DNA of 64,000 nucleotides from Calothrix sp. C42_A2020_038 (GTDB lineage Bacteria > Cyanobacteriota > Cyanobacteriia > Cyanobacteriales > Nostocaceae): the NCBI GenBank assembly GCA_015272395.1, contig JACYLQ010000007.1, forward strand, positions 186,001 through 250,000. The letters run 5' to 3'. Below the pieces are notes generated by a model that was not told the origin of the DNA, ran no database searches, and saw only the letters and a program-made list of their open reading frames with translations. Both the position numbers and the translations under genes were made by a program. Every line of letters starts with the position of its first letter. Within the stretch, counting starts at the first letter, position 1. This document shows positions 28,419 through 37,509 of the stretch, piece by piece.

Positions 28419-29027
28419 CTACATTACTAAATCGTCGGGTTTGTTACAGTTGAAGAACATGTCCATTTTTGGCGAAGGCAGAATGTCAACAGGGTTTTGA
28501 TTTAACCATTGCTGAAATGAACGTCCACCTTGATTGATAAATTTATTAAGGTTTGTTAAGCAATTGTGGCGGTAAAAACCGCATAATGGTTCCCACCCGA
28601 TTTGATCATGCCGTACCAGAGCGGCAATCGCTTCTTCCCTTTTACTGTCTAACTCTTGTATCCAAGCTTGCAAAATTTCTACCTGCAATTTCGGTAAGTC
28701 ACACGCTAAAAGTAAAGCCCACTCTGTATTTACATGTACTAGTGCTTGAGCGAAACCGACTAATGGGCCGTGGCTTTGAGTTTGATTATTTTCATCTTCA
28801 CACACCACCTCACGAATAAAAAGACAACTTGATGGTAATAGTTTTTGATAGCGTTCTTGCCAAGGGGTAACTACATAAACAGTATCTGTACAAGCCGAGG
28901 CAACTTGGTAAACTCGTAAAATTAGAGGTACTCCATCCACTGGCAACATCGCTTTATCTTGCCCCATTCGTGAACTTTTCCCTCCAGCTAATATAATTGC
29001 GGTTATTTTACTATTCGTCTTTGTCAT
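28419..29027 (-). CDS. mobA: molybdenum cofactor guanylyltransferase
   Basis: This enzyme transfers GMP from GTP to molybdopterin to give the guanine dinucleotide form of the cofactor. It shows the nucleotide-binding signature ILAGGKSSRMGQDKAML (12-28), the GPLVGFAQAL segment and ALLLACDLPKL with the Mg-binding Asp. The C-terminus is normal. Start: the frame runs back into the neighbouring gene, but MTKTNSKITAIILAGG is the family-like N-terminus (202 residues). It lies 23 bases below the YyaL-like gene and is probably co-transcribed. Confidence 0.92.
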   Translation of the reverse strand: MTKTNSKITAIILAGGKSSRMGQDKAMLPVDGVPLILRVYQVASACTDTVYVVTPWQERYQKLLPSSCLFIREVVCEDENNQTQSHGPLVGFAQALVHVNTEWALLLACDLPKLQVEILQAWIQELDSKREEAIAALVRHDQIGWEPLCGFYRHNCLTNLNKFINQGGRSFQQWLNQNPVDILPSPKMDMFFNCNKPDDLVM

Positions 29028-29050
29028 AGCCAAAACAATTAACCTAGGAA

Positions 29051-31141
29051 TTATATTCGCTGCAAACTTTGCTGCACTTGTTGCAACAGTTGTTCTAAAC
29101 TTTCCGGCGCCGGAAGACATTTTAATCCTTGACAAACTAAGCCAATAGAACCTTCAGGTAAATTGGCGATTTCAGAAAATACCACCGTAGGTAGATACTG
29201 AGATGACAATAAATCTATGTGTGAAAAATTAGTACGAACTAGAGTTGAATTTCGATACCAATCCAAAGCAGAGAATAAGCTTGGGCAAGCTTGAGGAGCG
29301 CTGCTCATTATCCCTCTAAAAGCTTTTAAAGCCACGGAGGCTAGATCAAGATAATGTAAATTATCGGTAAGCAAAGCAAGACGTACAAGATTTGCAACCG
29401 CAATTCCATTTGCCGAGGGGGTTGCATTGTCTTGGTAGCTACGTTCGCGAACAATTAAATCTTGACTACTATCACTAGCAGTGTTGTAGTATCCACCTAG
29501 TTCGGGACTCCATAGATATTTATCAAATTCCTCTTGAATTACAATCGCATTTTTGAGGAAGCGCTGTTCTTCTTTGCCCTCTTTCAAATAAGCTTGGTGT
29601 AAATCAAGAAGAGCTTTGATCAAAAAGGCATAATCTTCCGATTGTGCTGCTAATTTTGCCTCTCCCTCATAATTGAGTCGGAATAGGCGCCCATCTACAT
29701 ATTGATGTTTCAGAATAAAATTTGCTGCTCCCGTTGCTAATTCCAGGTAACGTGGCACTTGAAAAACAACATATGCTCTTGCCAAACCCGAAATCATTAG
29801 GCTATTCCAGGCAACAATCATCTTTGTGTCAGTGACAGGAGGGATGCGTCCTTGCCAATTTCTAGTTTTAGCTTCTTGATTATTATGTGCAGGTGGAAAA
29901 GTTTTGATCGTATCGGCTATTGCGCCATAACGTGCGACGAACAACTTTTGTAAAGCAGCTTCGACTGTATCGCTTAATTCGACTGCATGATGCCGCTGTA
30001 ATACATTTTTACTTTCAAAATTGCCGTTAGTAGTAATAATGAACTGCTGCTGTAATTCTGTTAGTTCGTCAGGAGTAAGTAACTGTTCAAGCTCGTTATA
30101 ACTCCACACATAAAAGGCGCCTTCCTCCGGTTCACCCCACTCTTGTCTGCCTTTTTGTCCCCCCAAGGGGGGTACAAAACTATCAGCATCCTGTGCAGCA
30201 TAAAAGTAGCCAGACGGTGCTGTCATTTCTCGACTTAGCCAATCTACAGTTAGAGAAACAGCTCGCGCAAATGCTGGTTCTTGAAATCCGGTACTCCAAA
30301 TATTTGCTAGGTACTCAACTATTAGCCCATTATCGTAAAGCATTTTTTCAAAATGTGGCACTGTCCACGTTGGGTCTACCGTGTATCGATGAAACCCACC
30401 TGCCACGTGGTCAAAAATTCCACCTAATGTTAAGTCGAGCGCGCGCTGCTTACAACAAGCTTTGGCATCATACTTTGACTCAAATTTGAACCTCGTTCCG
30501 CGTAAAGATAACTCTGCATAACTGATCATCGGGAAACGATTACCCAGCTGTTGAGGTGTAATAATTTTTGTACTACTTTCCCAACCTTGCTGCAACAATT
30601 TACTATCTTCTGCTTGTGTTGCACCAATTTCCAAAGCTGCACTTTCAAGCAAGGCTTCAAGTATAACTGCTTTACGTTTTTGTAAATCAGCTTTTTCCGT
30701 ATCGTAATATTGGCGCAGTGCTTGTAGCACTTGTAAAAAACCTGGGCGACCATAACGAGATTCTACTGGAAAATAAGTACCTGCATAAAACGGTACTAAA
30801 TCTTCGGGTGATAAAAATATATTCAGAGGCCACCCACCTTGACCGCTCATCATTTGTAGCGCTTGCATATAAATGCTGTCAAGGTCGGGACGTTCTTCGC
30901 GGTCAACCTTGATAGGGAGAAAATTATCATTGATATAAGAGGCGATTTCAAGATTTGAAAACGCCCCGCCTTCCATCACTGTACACCAATGGCAACTTGA
31001 ATAACCAATCGATAGAAATATGGGTTTATTTTGTGAAGAGGCGGTGGCTAATGCTTCATCACACCAATACCACCAATCTATAGGATTTAGGGCGTGTTTG
31101 CGAAGATAGAGGCTTTTTGCTTGAGCAAGACGATTAGCCAT
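29051..31141 (-). CDS. YyaL/SPATA20-like thioredoxin-domain protein (DUF255)
   Basis: The 696-residue protein has an N-terminal thioredoxin-fold DUF255 domain (about 1-165) and a C-terminal (alpha/alpha)6 barrel resembling N-acylglucosamine 2-epimerases. It shows NRLAQAKSLYLRKHALNPIDW split around CDEAL, then CHWC at 50-53 followed by TVMEGGAF (family usual CHWCHVMEHESF), KVDREERPDLD and GQGGWPLNIFLSP. The barrel has GGIFDHVAGGFHRYTVDPTW, HFEKMLYDN and DADS...EGAFYVW. Biochemical role is unsettled for the family. Oddity: a GC-rich palindrome is inserted in frame at 30153-30179. ATG at 31141 is preferred over TTG at 31150. Confidence 0.9.
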   Translation of the reverse strand: MANRLAQAKSLYLRKHALNPIDWWYWCDEALATASSQNKPIFLSIGYSSCHWCTVMEGGAFSNLEIASYINDNFLPIKVDREERPDLDSIYMQALQMMSGQGGWPLNIFLSPEDLVPFYAGTYFPVESRYGRPGFLQVLQALRQYYDTEKADLQKRKAVILEALLESAALEIGATQAEDSKLLQQGWESSTKIITPQQLGNRFPMISYAELSLRGTRFKFESKYDAKACCKQRALDLTLGGIFDHVAGGFHRYTVDPTWTVPHFEKMLYDNGLIVEYLANIWSTGFQEPAFARAVSLTVDWLSREMTAPSGYFYAAQDADSFVPPLGGQKGRQEWGEPEEGAFYVWSYNELEQLLTPDELTELQQQFIITTNGNFESKNVLQRHHAVELSDTVEAALQKLFVARYGAIADTIKTFPPAHNNQEAKTRNWQGRIPPVTDTKMIVAWNSLMISGLARAYVVFQVPRYLELATGAANFILKHQYVDGRLFRLNYEGEAKLAAQSEDYAFLIKALLDLHQAYLKEGKEEQRFLKNAIVIQEEFDKYLWSPELGGYYNTASDSSQDLIVRERSYQDNATPSANGIAVANLVRLALLTDNLHYLDLASVALKAFRGIMSSAPQACPSLFSALDWYRNSTLVRTNFSHIDLLSSQYLPTVVFSEIANLPEGSIGLVCQGLKCLPAPESLEQLLQQVQQSLQRI
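30153..30179. repeat. GC-rich palindrome inserted inside the YyaL-like coding sequence
   Basis: A 12-base stem with one bulge (TTTTGTCCCCCC / GGGGGGTACAAAA, 2-base loop) encodes part of DADSFVPPLGGQKGRQ, where the family usually reads straight from DADS to EGxFYVW. It resembles the small CCCCC...GGGGG palindromes found between genes, such as 15975-15999. Confidence 0.6.
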
Positions 31142-31282
31142 AGTTTTCAATGCACTTTAGTAAGCCTTTTCACCTAGTTTAACGCTTTACAAATAAAGAG
31201 TGGTGAGTCCAGAGCTTCAGTACATAAATACTATAAAACTTTTATACTATATGTGAATGTCCAGCCTCTAATTTGTTGTTTT

Positions 31283-31438
31283 CTAATTTCTTTTGTATGA
31301 TAACGTTTGAGCTATTGGCTCAGGTCTTTCTACGAGCGATGGTGATGTTTTAGTTGAATTAACAGGATTAGAACTGAGTGTAGCTATTAGTTGAAGTAAA
31401 AGAGTGATTATTGCAGCCTGTATAAGTTTTTCAAACAT
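31283..31438 (-). CDS. small single-pass membrane protein, unknown
   Basis: This is a probable 51-residue protein. The ATG at 31438 has GGAG 9 bases upstream (CCGGAGAAAGAAGTC), a better start than the in-frame ATG at 31546. Residues 4-22 (KLIQAAIITLLLQLIATLS) form a hydrophobic helix, followed by a Ser/Thr/Pro-rich tail ending in KRN. No family is recognised. It lies between the YyaL-like gene and clpP with its own spacing on both sides. Confidence 0.4.
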   Translation of the reverse strand: MFEKLIQAAIITLLLQLIATLSSNPVNSTKTSPSLVERPEPIAQTLSYKRN

Positions 31439-31715
31439 GACTTCTTTCTCCGGATGGACAGCAGGGACGGCATAATGAGTGTCATATACAACATGCACCT
31501 TGTATTGTTTATCTACCTCTTGTGGATGATTGTATCCGGAAGCCAATAGTAAAGAAGCTGATAAAATTACATTTAGTTAATTTAAAGCTGATTTGGTTCC
31601 CAAATACCGTTGATAACCTCTGAGCCGAAGTTTGCTTTTTATGGTTCGGTTAATTGGAAAGGTACTATTGTGCTGTAATCGATAAAATATACCTAAAATC
31701 ACTTGTTGTGGCTAC

Positions 31716-32324
31716 ATGATTCCTATAGTAATTGAACAATCGGGTCGAGGCGAACGCGCCTTTGATATTTATTCGCGGCTCTTACGCGAGCGTATTATTT
31801 TCTTAGGGCAACCGATTGATAGCAATGTAGCTAACTTGATTGTTGCTCAACTTCTATTCTTGGATGCCGAAGACCCAGAGAAAGATATCTATATGTATAT
31901 CAACTCTCCTGGCGGTTCGGTGACAGCGGGTATGGGTATATTTGATACAATGAAGTATATTCGCTCAGACGTATGTACTATTTGTACTGGACTCGCAGCA
32001 AGTATGGGTGCTTTTCTCTTAAGTGCTGGTACTAAAGGTAAGCGTATGAGCCTTCCTCATTCGCGAATTATGATTCACCAACCTTTAGGTGGCGCCCAAG
32101 GGCAAGCGACCGATATTGAAATTCAAGCAAAGGAAATTCTTTACCACAAGCGGCGATTAAATGAATATCTTGCCGAACATACGGGGCAGCCATATGAAAA
32201 AATAGCCGAAGATACCGAACGTGACTTTTTCATGTCACCAGAAGAGTCAAAGAATTATGGCTTAATCGACCAGATAATCGACCGTCATGCTTCAGGTAGC
32301 CGCCCAATGGCTATCGTTGCTTAA
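31716..32324 (+). CDS. clpP: ATP-dependent Clp protease proteolytic subunit
   Basis: This 202-residue serine protease subunit forms the barrel-shaped core that works with ClpC/ClpX chaperones. The catalytic triad is visible: Ser97 in [12 protein letters not shown], His121 in [13 protein letters not shown], and Asp within [23 protein letters not shown] and [15 protein letters not shown] are family hallmarks. It starts almost directly at the mature N-terminus, as usual for cyanobacterial ClpP paralogues. It stands alone with a strong hairpin terminator after it; no clpX follows within the window, so the exact paralogue is not assigned. Confidence 0.97.
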   Translation: MIPIVIEQSGRGERAFDIYSRLLRERIIFLGQPIDSNVANLIVAQLLFLDAEDPEKDIYMYINSPGGSVTAGMGIFDTMKYIRSDVCTICTGLAASMGAFLLSAGTKGKRMSLPHSRIMIHQPLGGAQGQATDIEIQAKEILYHKRRLNEYLAEHTGQPYEKIAEDTERDFFMSPEESKNYGLIDQIIDRHASGSRPMAIVA

Positions 32325-32330
32325 AAAACG

Positions 32331-32364
32331 AATGTAGAGACGTGACATGTCACGTTTCTACATT
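32331..32364 (+). terminator. long palindrome/terminator after clpP (dispersed repeat, copy 1)
   Basis: A 16-base stem (32331-32346 with 32349-32364; one G-T pair) with a 2-base loop is followed by a T run. It contains GTAGAGACGTGACATGTCACGT, listed here in two parts (GTAGAGACGTGAC / GTCACGTTTCTAC). A degenerate relative lies at 41471-41497. The T run fits rho-independent termination of clpP, and the sequence also matches a repeat type frequent in filamentous cyanobacteria. Confidence 0.7.
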
Positions 32365-32371
32365 TTTTGTT

Positions 32372-33427
32372 TTAAAACCCTGCAATTGGGTCGAAAGCAA
32401 GGGGGTCATCGGGTGTTGGTTGAGATTCGAGGTATTGACGGAAATCACGTAATTCGTCGGCAGATAGTAGGTGACGCGAACGCTTACCATATTGTTTAAC
32501 TAGGTAATCTCTTCCCTGTTCCGTTGTCCATCCTAAACGTTGCATTTCAACACCAATCTTGGCGATATCGTCGGACTGATCAGTTGGTTCGGCTTTCTTT
32601 TTGCGCTTTGCGGTTGTGCTTCCCGTAGTTAATACACTCTTGACTGGTGGTAATTCAATGTCTTCAGGTTGGTTGTAATTATCCTGGGCTAGATTAATAT
32701 TACTGGACGATGCAGTGGAATGTATTTCAAACTCGGAAGGCGCCGCAATTGGAACTTCTAATAAATCTGGTAATTTGGGTTCGGATGATTCGAGTTGGGG
32801 TGAGGTGACTGCAAATTCTTCGTATGTGTTGAATAAAGGTTCGCTTACAGGTTCAGGTTTAGGTATTGTTTCTGGGACTTGGTTTGAGTCTGATATATTT
32901 GGAATACTGTTTTCTGGTTTTGTTGTAACTTCAGCAAATTGGCTGACATCGTAAGTATTTATTTTGGTAGTTTTAGTTTCTGCTTTTGTTTTACTTTTAA
33001 CTGAGGGTATAGTCACTTCTTCTACTGGTGGTATTTCTTTCGTTAGATTTTCTTTGCTAGTTTCTAGATTTGCTTCTAAATTATTTTCTTGTTTACTACC
33101 AGACGATACAGCGACAGGTGGTGCAACTGGTATGACGTTGGTGCCAGTATCGATAGTGTCCATATCGATACTCAAATGTTTGGTAGTGTTTAGATTTTCT
33201 GATGGTACTGCTGACTGTGGTGTGGGAGTGGCGCCAAAAAAAGTAATAACTCGTTGCCTAGCAGAGTCTTCTGCTATCTCTAGGATTTCGGCTGCTGCCA
33301 TTGCTGTAGCGCGAGTCACACCTTCAATTTGTAAGCTGGCCCTAACAATATATTTACCGTTATAGATTTGGACTAGTTCGGTCAAAAGACTGCCTGTAGG
33401 ATAAGAGCTAAGGAACGAACCTAACAT
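32372..33427 (-). CDS. conserved cyanobacterial protein, unknown function
   Basis: The 351-residue protein has two ordered ends and a long disordered middle. The N-terminus (about 1-75) has YPTGSLLTELVQIYNGKYIV then RASLQIEGVTRATAMAAAEILEIAEDSARQR, a compact alpha/beta module. The middle (about 80-285) is low-complexity Thr/Ser/Pro/Glu-rich. The C-terminus (about 295-335) holds LGWTTEQGRDYLVKQYGKRSR and HLLSADELRDFRQYLES, a helical module I have seen on other cyanobacterial proteins but cannot name. A linker-joined two-domain adaptor is plausible. It converges on clpP. Confidence 0.7.
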   Translation of the reverse strand: MLGSFLSSYPTGSLLTELVQIYNGKYIVRASLQIEGVTRATAMAAAEILEIAEDSARQRVITFFGATPTPQSAVPSENLNTTKHLSIDMDTIDTGTNVIPVAPPVAVSSGSKQENNLEANLETSKENLTKEIPPVEEVTIPSVKSKTKAETKTTKINTYDVSQFAEVTTKPENSIPNISDSNQVPETIPKPEPVSEPLFNTYEEFAVTSPQLESSEPKLPDLLEVPIAAPSEFEIHSTASSSNINLAQDNYNQPEDIELPPVKSVLTTGSTTAKRKKKAEPTDQSDDIAKIGVEMQRLGWTTEQGRDYLVKQYGKRSRHLLSADELRDFRQYLESQPTPDDPLAFDPIAGF

Positions 33428-34256
33428 AAATAATTACTACCAAACTCTTCAATGCATGAAAAAATTAAAACTGGATGCTGGTTGCAACGTTTGTTTAGAA
33501 CAATCAACAACGATTAAATACCAAGCTCTTGATTTACCATTGAGAGCGACAAACAGAGGAGTGGTATAAGAGCGCTATCTGATTGTAGCGCACACTCGCG
33601 GCGCGAAAATTTCTGAAAAGACAGCGATTATGTCTAAGTGTTATAAAAAGCAATGCTATACTAATTACCTAATTTGATATCCAGAACTATTTTCTGGAAG
33701 TACGCTCTAAATCTACAATAGTGAAGGTAAGGTTCACCCTCACAGCTTGTTGAACTGTTTACCTAATTGTTACCGATTCTACATATGGAACAGTTAGGTT
33801 CGCCTACAGTTTCTCGTAGTTAAAATGCATAGTGAGCGAACGTAAAAGTACCTTGCGCCTAGGGGGCGGCAATTAAACACCTGTGATTCCCACATCCGTT
33901 GCGTAGTATTGGTTTTAGTTGGAAAGTTATCCATACTAATCCTCATTTTAAACCGAACAGCGTAATGATTAAGTAGGGTTAACTCACCTAAAGGGGTGCT
34001 TTATACGATTGATTCATGTTGTATTGGAACTTTAACGAACCGAACTCAGGGAAATGGCGTGCAGTGAGAAGTTGGTAGATGCTCCTGGTGTATCTGTATA
34101 TCTTATATATGTATAGATATTGCCTGTTCGCTCCTACAAAACTTCAGTTGTCCCACTTATAGGGGCAAGTGGAAACGCACAAGCGTGTGGAGTGTCAAGA
34201 ACCCGTTTCAACAACACAAAAACAAATGATGTTTTGACCAAAGGTCGGTTCACTGC
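33428..34256. other. 829-bp intergenic region with a possible structured RNA
   Basis: This is the gap between the divergent genes at 32372 and 34257. It is less AT-rich around 33780-34080 than other gaps and contains a bulged hairpin (33853-33859 with 33865-33872, loop TAGGG). No tRNA, rnpB, tmRNA or SRP RNA signature was found by eye. A 63-codon frame at 34120 overlaps the downstream gene and is not credible. Confidence 0.4.
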
Positions 34257-36653
34257 ATGGAATTTTCAATCGCTACACTCCTTGCCAATTTCACCGATGA
34301 TAAATTGGTAGCTCGTAAACTGCTAGAAAAAAAACTTGGCTGCGAAGACGAAGCCAGCTTGCAAAAACTTTATATTGCTTTGGAGGTCCTCGAAAAAATC
34401 GGGATTTTGGTGAAAGAGCGGGGCAAGTATCGCCGTGTAACCGAAGAAGGACTGATTGAAGCTAAACTTCGTTGTTCAAGTAAGGGTTTTTGCTTCGCAA
34501 TCCAAGATGTCGAAGGGGCTGAGGATATTTATATTCGTGAAAGCCATTTAAGCAATGCTTGGAATGGTGACCGCGTTTTAGTGAGGGTTTTAAAAGAAGG
34601 CAGTCGGCGCCGTTCTCCAGAAGGCGAAGTCAAATTGATTTTAGAACGTTCCAATCACACATTATTAGCAAGAATTAAGCAAGTCGAAAGTGGTTATCGC
34701 GCAGTACCTCTGGATGATCGCTTGCTGTTCGAGTTAAAGCTTTTAGCTAGTAATGGTAATATTGAGGCTTTAGACAAAGCTATCGACCACCTTGCCCATG
34801 TTGAAGTATTACGCTACCCACTTGCACAATACCCGCCATTGGGTCGAGTTGTTCAAATCCTTGGTAGTGATGCAGAAGCAGCCGCTGATATCGATTTGGT
34901 AACTTGCAAACATGACCTTTCACGTACTTTTTCAGACGCAGTACTCGAAGCCGCAGCAAAGTTACCTAAAAAACTGTTAAAGGCAGATTTGAAAAATCGT
35001 CTGGACTTGCGCGAAAAATTTACTGTTGCACTTGGTACCAACATCGATTCAAATAATATTGAAAATGCCTTAACGTTAGAACCAACCGCGAATGGCAATT
35101 GGCTGTTAGGTTTTCATATCAGCGATGTTTCGCATTATGTTTTGCCCGACGAAATTCTCGATCGCGAAGCTCTGAAACGTGGACGCTCAGTATATCTTGG
35201 TGATTTAGTGTTACCTATGCTGCCTCCACAAGTTGCAGAAAGGTGCGCCTTGCTTCCAGGTAACGACCGCTTGGCTATCTCGTTTTTGATCACTTTAGAA
35301 GCACGGACTGGTAACGTTTTGAAATGGGAAATTCATCCCAGTGTTGTCAAAGTAGACAAATTTATGACAGAGGAACAAGCAAATGCAGTTCTTGATGGTA
35401 CCACAAAAGGCAGAAAAACTAAAGACTCTGCTGAAACCATTGATTTGCTGCAAACCTTGCTTCGCCTTAGCAATGCCCTTAAACAAATCCGTTTAGAAAG
35501 AGGTAGTTTACAGTTAAATTTACCTTCAGTACAAAATCCTTATTATGATGAAGGTAGTTTAGGATGCCTGATTGAGAGCGATTCTCCGATGCGAATGCTA
35601 TTGACTGAGTTGGTATTATTAGTCAACCAACTCATGGCAACACACTTAAATGCTTTAGGAGTTCCGGCAATTTGGCGTGTCCAAGGTATTCCCGACCCTG
35701 AAGATGTGCAGGAGATGCTCAAACTTGCTATCAATTTGGGTGTTGAACTTTCTCTTCCAGAAGATATTGAGGTTCAACCGCTTGATTATCAACAACTGAC
35801 ACGAGTATTTGCTGAGTCGGCATCGGAGCAAGTTTTAACATATTTGCTTCAAGATACGCTTAAACCCGCAAATTACACTACTAATAGAGCATCTCACTTT
35901 GGCTTGTCACTGCCTGATGGATATACGCACTTTACTTCTCCGTTGCGTCGCTACCCAGATTTACTGATGCAACGAGTTTTTTACAGTCTTCTGGAACACG
36001 GACGTGATCGTCGCAACACTCGTGTCAAAGAGCGGGTTAATTTACGTTCCTCAACATCTCACGCAGAAATAAACTGGAACGTCCTTGCTCCGGAGTTACA
36101 AAGTGAGTTACAAAGTGACTTAGCGCGCGTAATTACTCAAATCAACGACCGCGAAAAAGAAGTTCAAGAAGCTGAGACGGACTTAGCTGGTTTACAACGA
36201 GCTTCGTTGATGAAACAGCGTATTGGTGAAGTCTTTAATGGTGTTATTACGGGTGTTCAGTCATACGGCTTTTTCGTAGAAATCGAAGTGCCTACAGAAG
36301 AGCAAAATAGTACTAACCCTTTAAGGGTAGAAGGTTTAGTGCATGTCAGCTCATTAAAAGATGATTGGTATGAGTATCGCGCGCGACAGCAAGCATTGTT
36401 TGGAAGAAAAAATCGGGCATCTTATCGATTAGGTGACCGTGTAGCTGTTCAAGTTAAAAGTGTCGATTATTACCGTCAGCAAATTGATTTAGTTACAGTT
36501 GGTAGCGATGGTGTCCCAATCATTGGTAAAGACTATAACATCAGCAATGATATGCCTTCATTGTACATGCGTGACGACATCGATGACGACATCGATGACG
36601 ACATTGATGACGATGATATGGAAGACTATGAAGACGACGAAGACGACGAATAA
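34257..36653 (+). CDS. RNB (RNase II/R) family protein, Zam-like, with degenerate active site
   Basis: The 798-residue protein has an N-terminal helix-turn-helix/cold-shock-like region (1-190), an RNB domain (about 240-590), a C-terminal S1 domain (about 655-745, GEVFNGVITGVQSYGFFVEIE) and an acidic Asp-rich tail (about 770-798) encoded by 12-base tandem repeats. RNB hallmarks GFHISDVSHYV, RGRSVYLGDLVLPMLP and YTHFTSPLRRYPDLL are kept. The Mg-binding aspartate cluster (usual D-x5-DxDD) reads NNIENALTLE, with Asn267, Glu269 and Asn270 in place of the catalytic aspartates. It may be a non-catalytic or altered RNA-binding protein; the Zam assignment is from memory. ubiX follows. Confidence 0.85.
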   Translation: MEFSIATLLANFTDDKLVARKLLEKKLGCEDEASLQKLYIALEVLEKIGILVKERGKYRRVTEEGLIEAKLRCSSKGFCFAIQDVEGAEDIYIRESHLSNAWNGDRVLVRVLKEGSRRRSPEGEVKLILERSNHTLLARIKQVESGYRAVPLDDRLLFELKLLASNGNIEALDKAIDHLAHVEVLRYPLAQYPPLGRVVQILGSDAEAAADIDLVTCKHDLSRTFSDAVLEAAAKLPKKLLKADLKNRLDLREKFTVALGTNIDSNNIENALTLEPTANGNWLLGFHISDVSHYVLPDEILDREALKRGRSVYLGDLVLPMLPPQVAERCALLPGNDRLAISFLITLEARTGNVLKWEIHPSVVKVDKFMTEEQANAVLDGTTKGRKTKDSAETIDLLQTLLRLSNALKQIRLERGSLQLNLPSVQNPYYDEGSLGCLIESDSPMRMLLTELVLLVNQLMATHLNALGVPAIWRVQGIPDPEDVQEMLKLAINLGVELSLPEDIEVQPLDYQQLTRVFAESASEQVLTYLLQDTLKPANYTTNRASHFGLSLPDGYTHFTSPLRRYPDLLMQRVFYSLLEHGRDRRNTRVKERVNLRSSTSHAEINWNVLAPELQSELQSDLARVITQINDREKEVQEAETDLAGLQRASLMKQRIGEVFNGVITGVQSYGFFVEIEVPTEEQNSTNPLRVEGLVHVSSLKDDWYEYRARQQALFGRKNRASYRLGDRVAVQVKSVDYYRQQIDLVTVGSDGVPIIGKDYNISNDMPSLYMRDDIDDDIDDDIDDDDMEDYEDDEDDE
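36573..36608 (+). repeat. three tandem 12-bp units encoding Asp-Asp-Ile-Asp
   Basis: GACGACATCGAT occurs at 36573-36584 and 36585-36596, and GACGACATTGAT at 36597-36608, all in frame. They build the acidic tail of the RNB protein. The copies are nearly identical at DNA level, which suggests recent slippage. Confidence 0.8.
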
Positions 36654-36778
36654 ATAGTAAAGTCGGGATAAAAAGGAGACAAGGAAGGCAAAGTCAAATT
36701 GTTACTTCTTTGTCTCACTACTACTTACTCCGGCAGGCAGTTTCCACTTCCCTCACTCACACCAATTTGAAAAATAAA

Positions 36779-36841
36779 TGCGACAGATAGATTTTGGAAA
36801 GTATTACCGTGTAAGCATTTTCAAATCCATTTATTGTCGCA
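36779..36841. mobile_element. MITE-like repeat, copy 2 (TGCGACA termini)
   Basis: This 63-base element with termini TGCGACA/TGTCGCA is in inverted orientation relative to the copy at 18076-18145. It lies between the RNB gene and ubiX, ending 47 bases before the ubiX start, so it may carry or disturb the ubiX promoter. Confidence 0.65.
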
Positions 36842-36888
36842 CGACTTTTCTCCAATCCAAAATGGTATCCTCTATCTCTTAATTACTA

Positions 36889-37509
36889 GTGTCAAAACCT
36901 TTAATTATTGGCATATCCGGTGCTTCTGGGTTAATTTATGCCGTTCGTGCGATTAAATATCTCCTGGCTGCTGACTATGCTATTGAGTTAGTTGCTTCCA
37001 AATCGACTTATATGGTTTGGCAATCTGAGCAAGATATTCGGATGCCATCTGAACCTACCCAACAAGAATTATTTTGGCGCCAGCAGAGTCAAGTTGAAAG
37101 TTCTGGCCAACTCAACTGCCATGCTTGGGGTGATGTTGGAGCCAATATTGCAAGTGGTTCGTTCCGTACTTTAGGAATGCTTATTATTCCCTGTAGCATG
37201 AGTACTGTTGCCAAACTTGCTGGTGGTTTAAGTTCAGATTTGTTAGAGCGCGCAGCCGATGTACAACTCAAAGAAGGGCGTAAGCTTGTACTAGTGCCTC
37301 GTGAAACACCTTTTAGTCTGATTCATCTGCGAAACTTAACAACACTTGCCGAAACAGGCGCCCGCATTGTACCAGCCATTCCAGCTTGGTATCATAACCC
37401 GAAAACAATAGAAGATTTGGTTGATTTCGTTGTTGCCCGCGCACTTGACCAGTTAGATATTGATTGTATTCCCATCCAAAGTTGGGAAGGAAGAAAACCA
37501 AAGGATTAA
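36889..37509 (+). CDS. ubiX: flavin prenyltransferase UbiX
   Basis: This 206-residue enzyme joins dimethylallyl phosphate to FMN to make prenylated FMN, the cofactor of UbiD decarboxylases in quinone synthesis. It shows IGISGASGLIYAVRAIKYLL (flavin site), PCSMSTVAKLAGGLSSDLLERA split over the substrate loop, LVLVPRETPFSLIHLRN (phosphate/Arg motif) and PAIPAWY with the catalytic-region Trp-Tyr. The start is GTG; no upstream ATG is in frame. UbiD is not in the window. Confidence 0.95.
   Translation: MSKPLIIGISGASGLIYAVRAIKYLLAADYAIELVASKSTYMVWQSEQDIRMPSEPTQQELFWRQQSQVESSGQLNCHAWGDVGANIASGSFRTLGMLIIPCSMSTVAKLAGGLSSDLLERAADVQLKEGRKLVLVPRETPFSLIHLRNLTTLAETGARIVPAIPAWYHNPKTIEDLVDFVVARALDQLDIDCIPIQSWEGRKPKD

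Noticed and set aside
34120-34311. 63-codon plus-strand frame
   Set aside because: It overlaps the start of the RNB gene in another frame and has no start signal.
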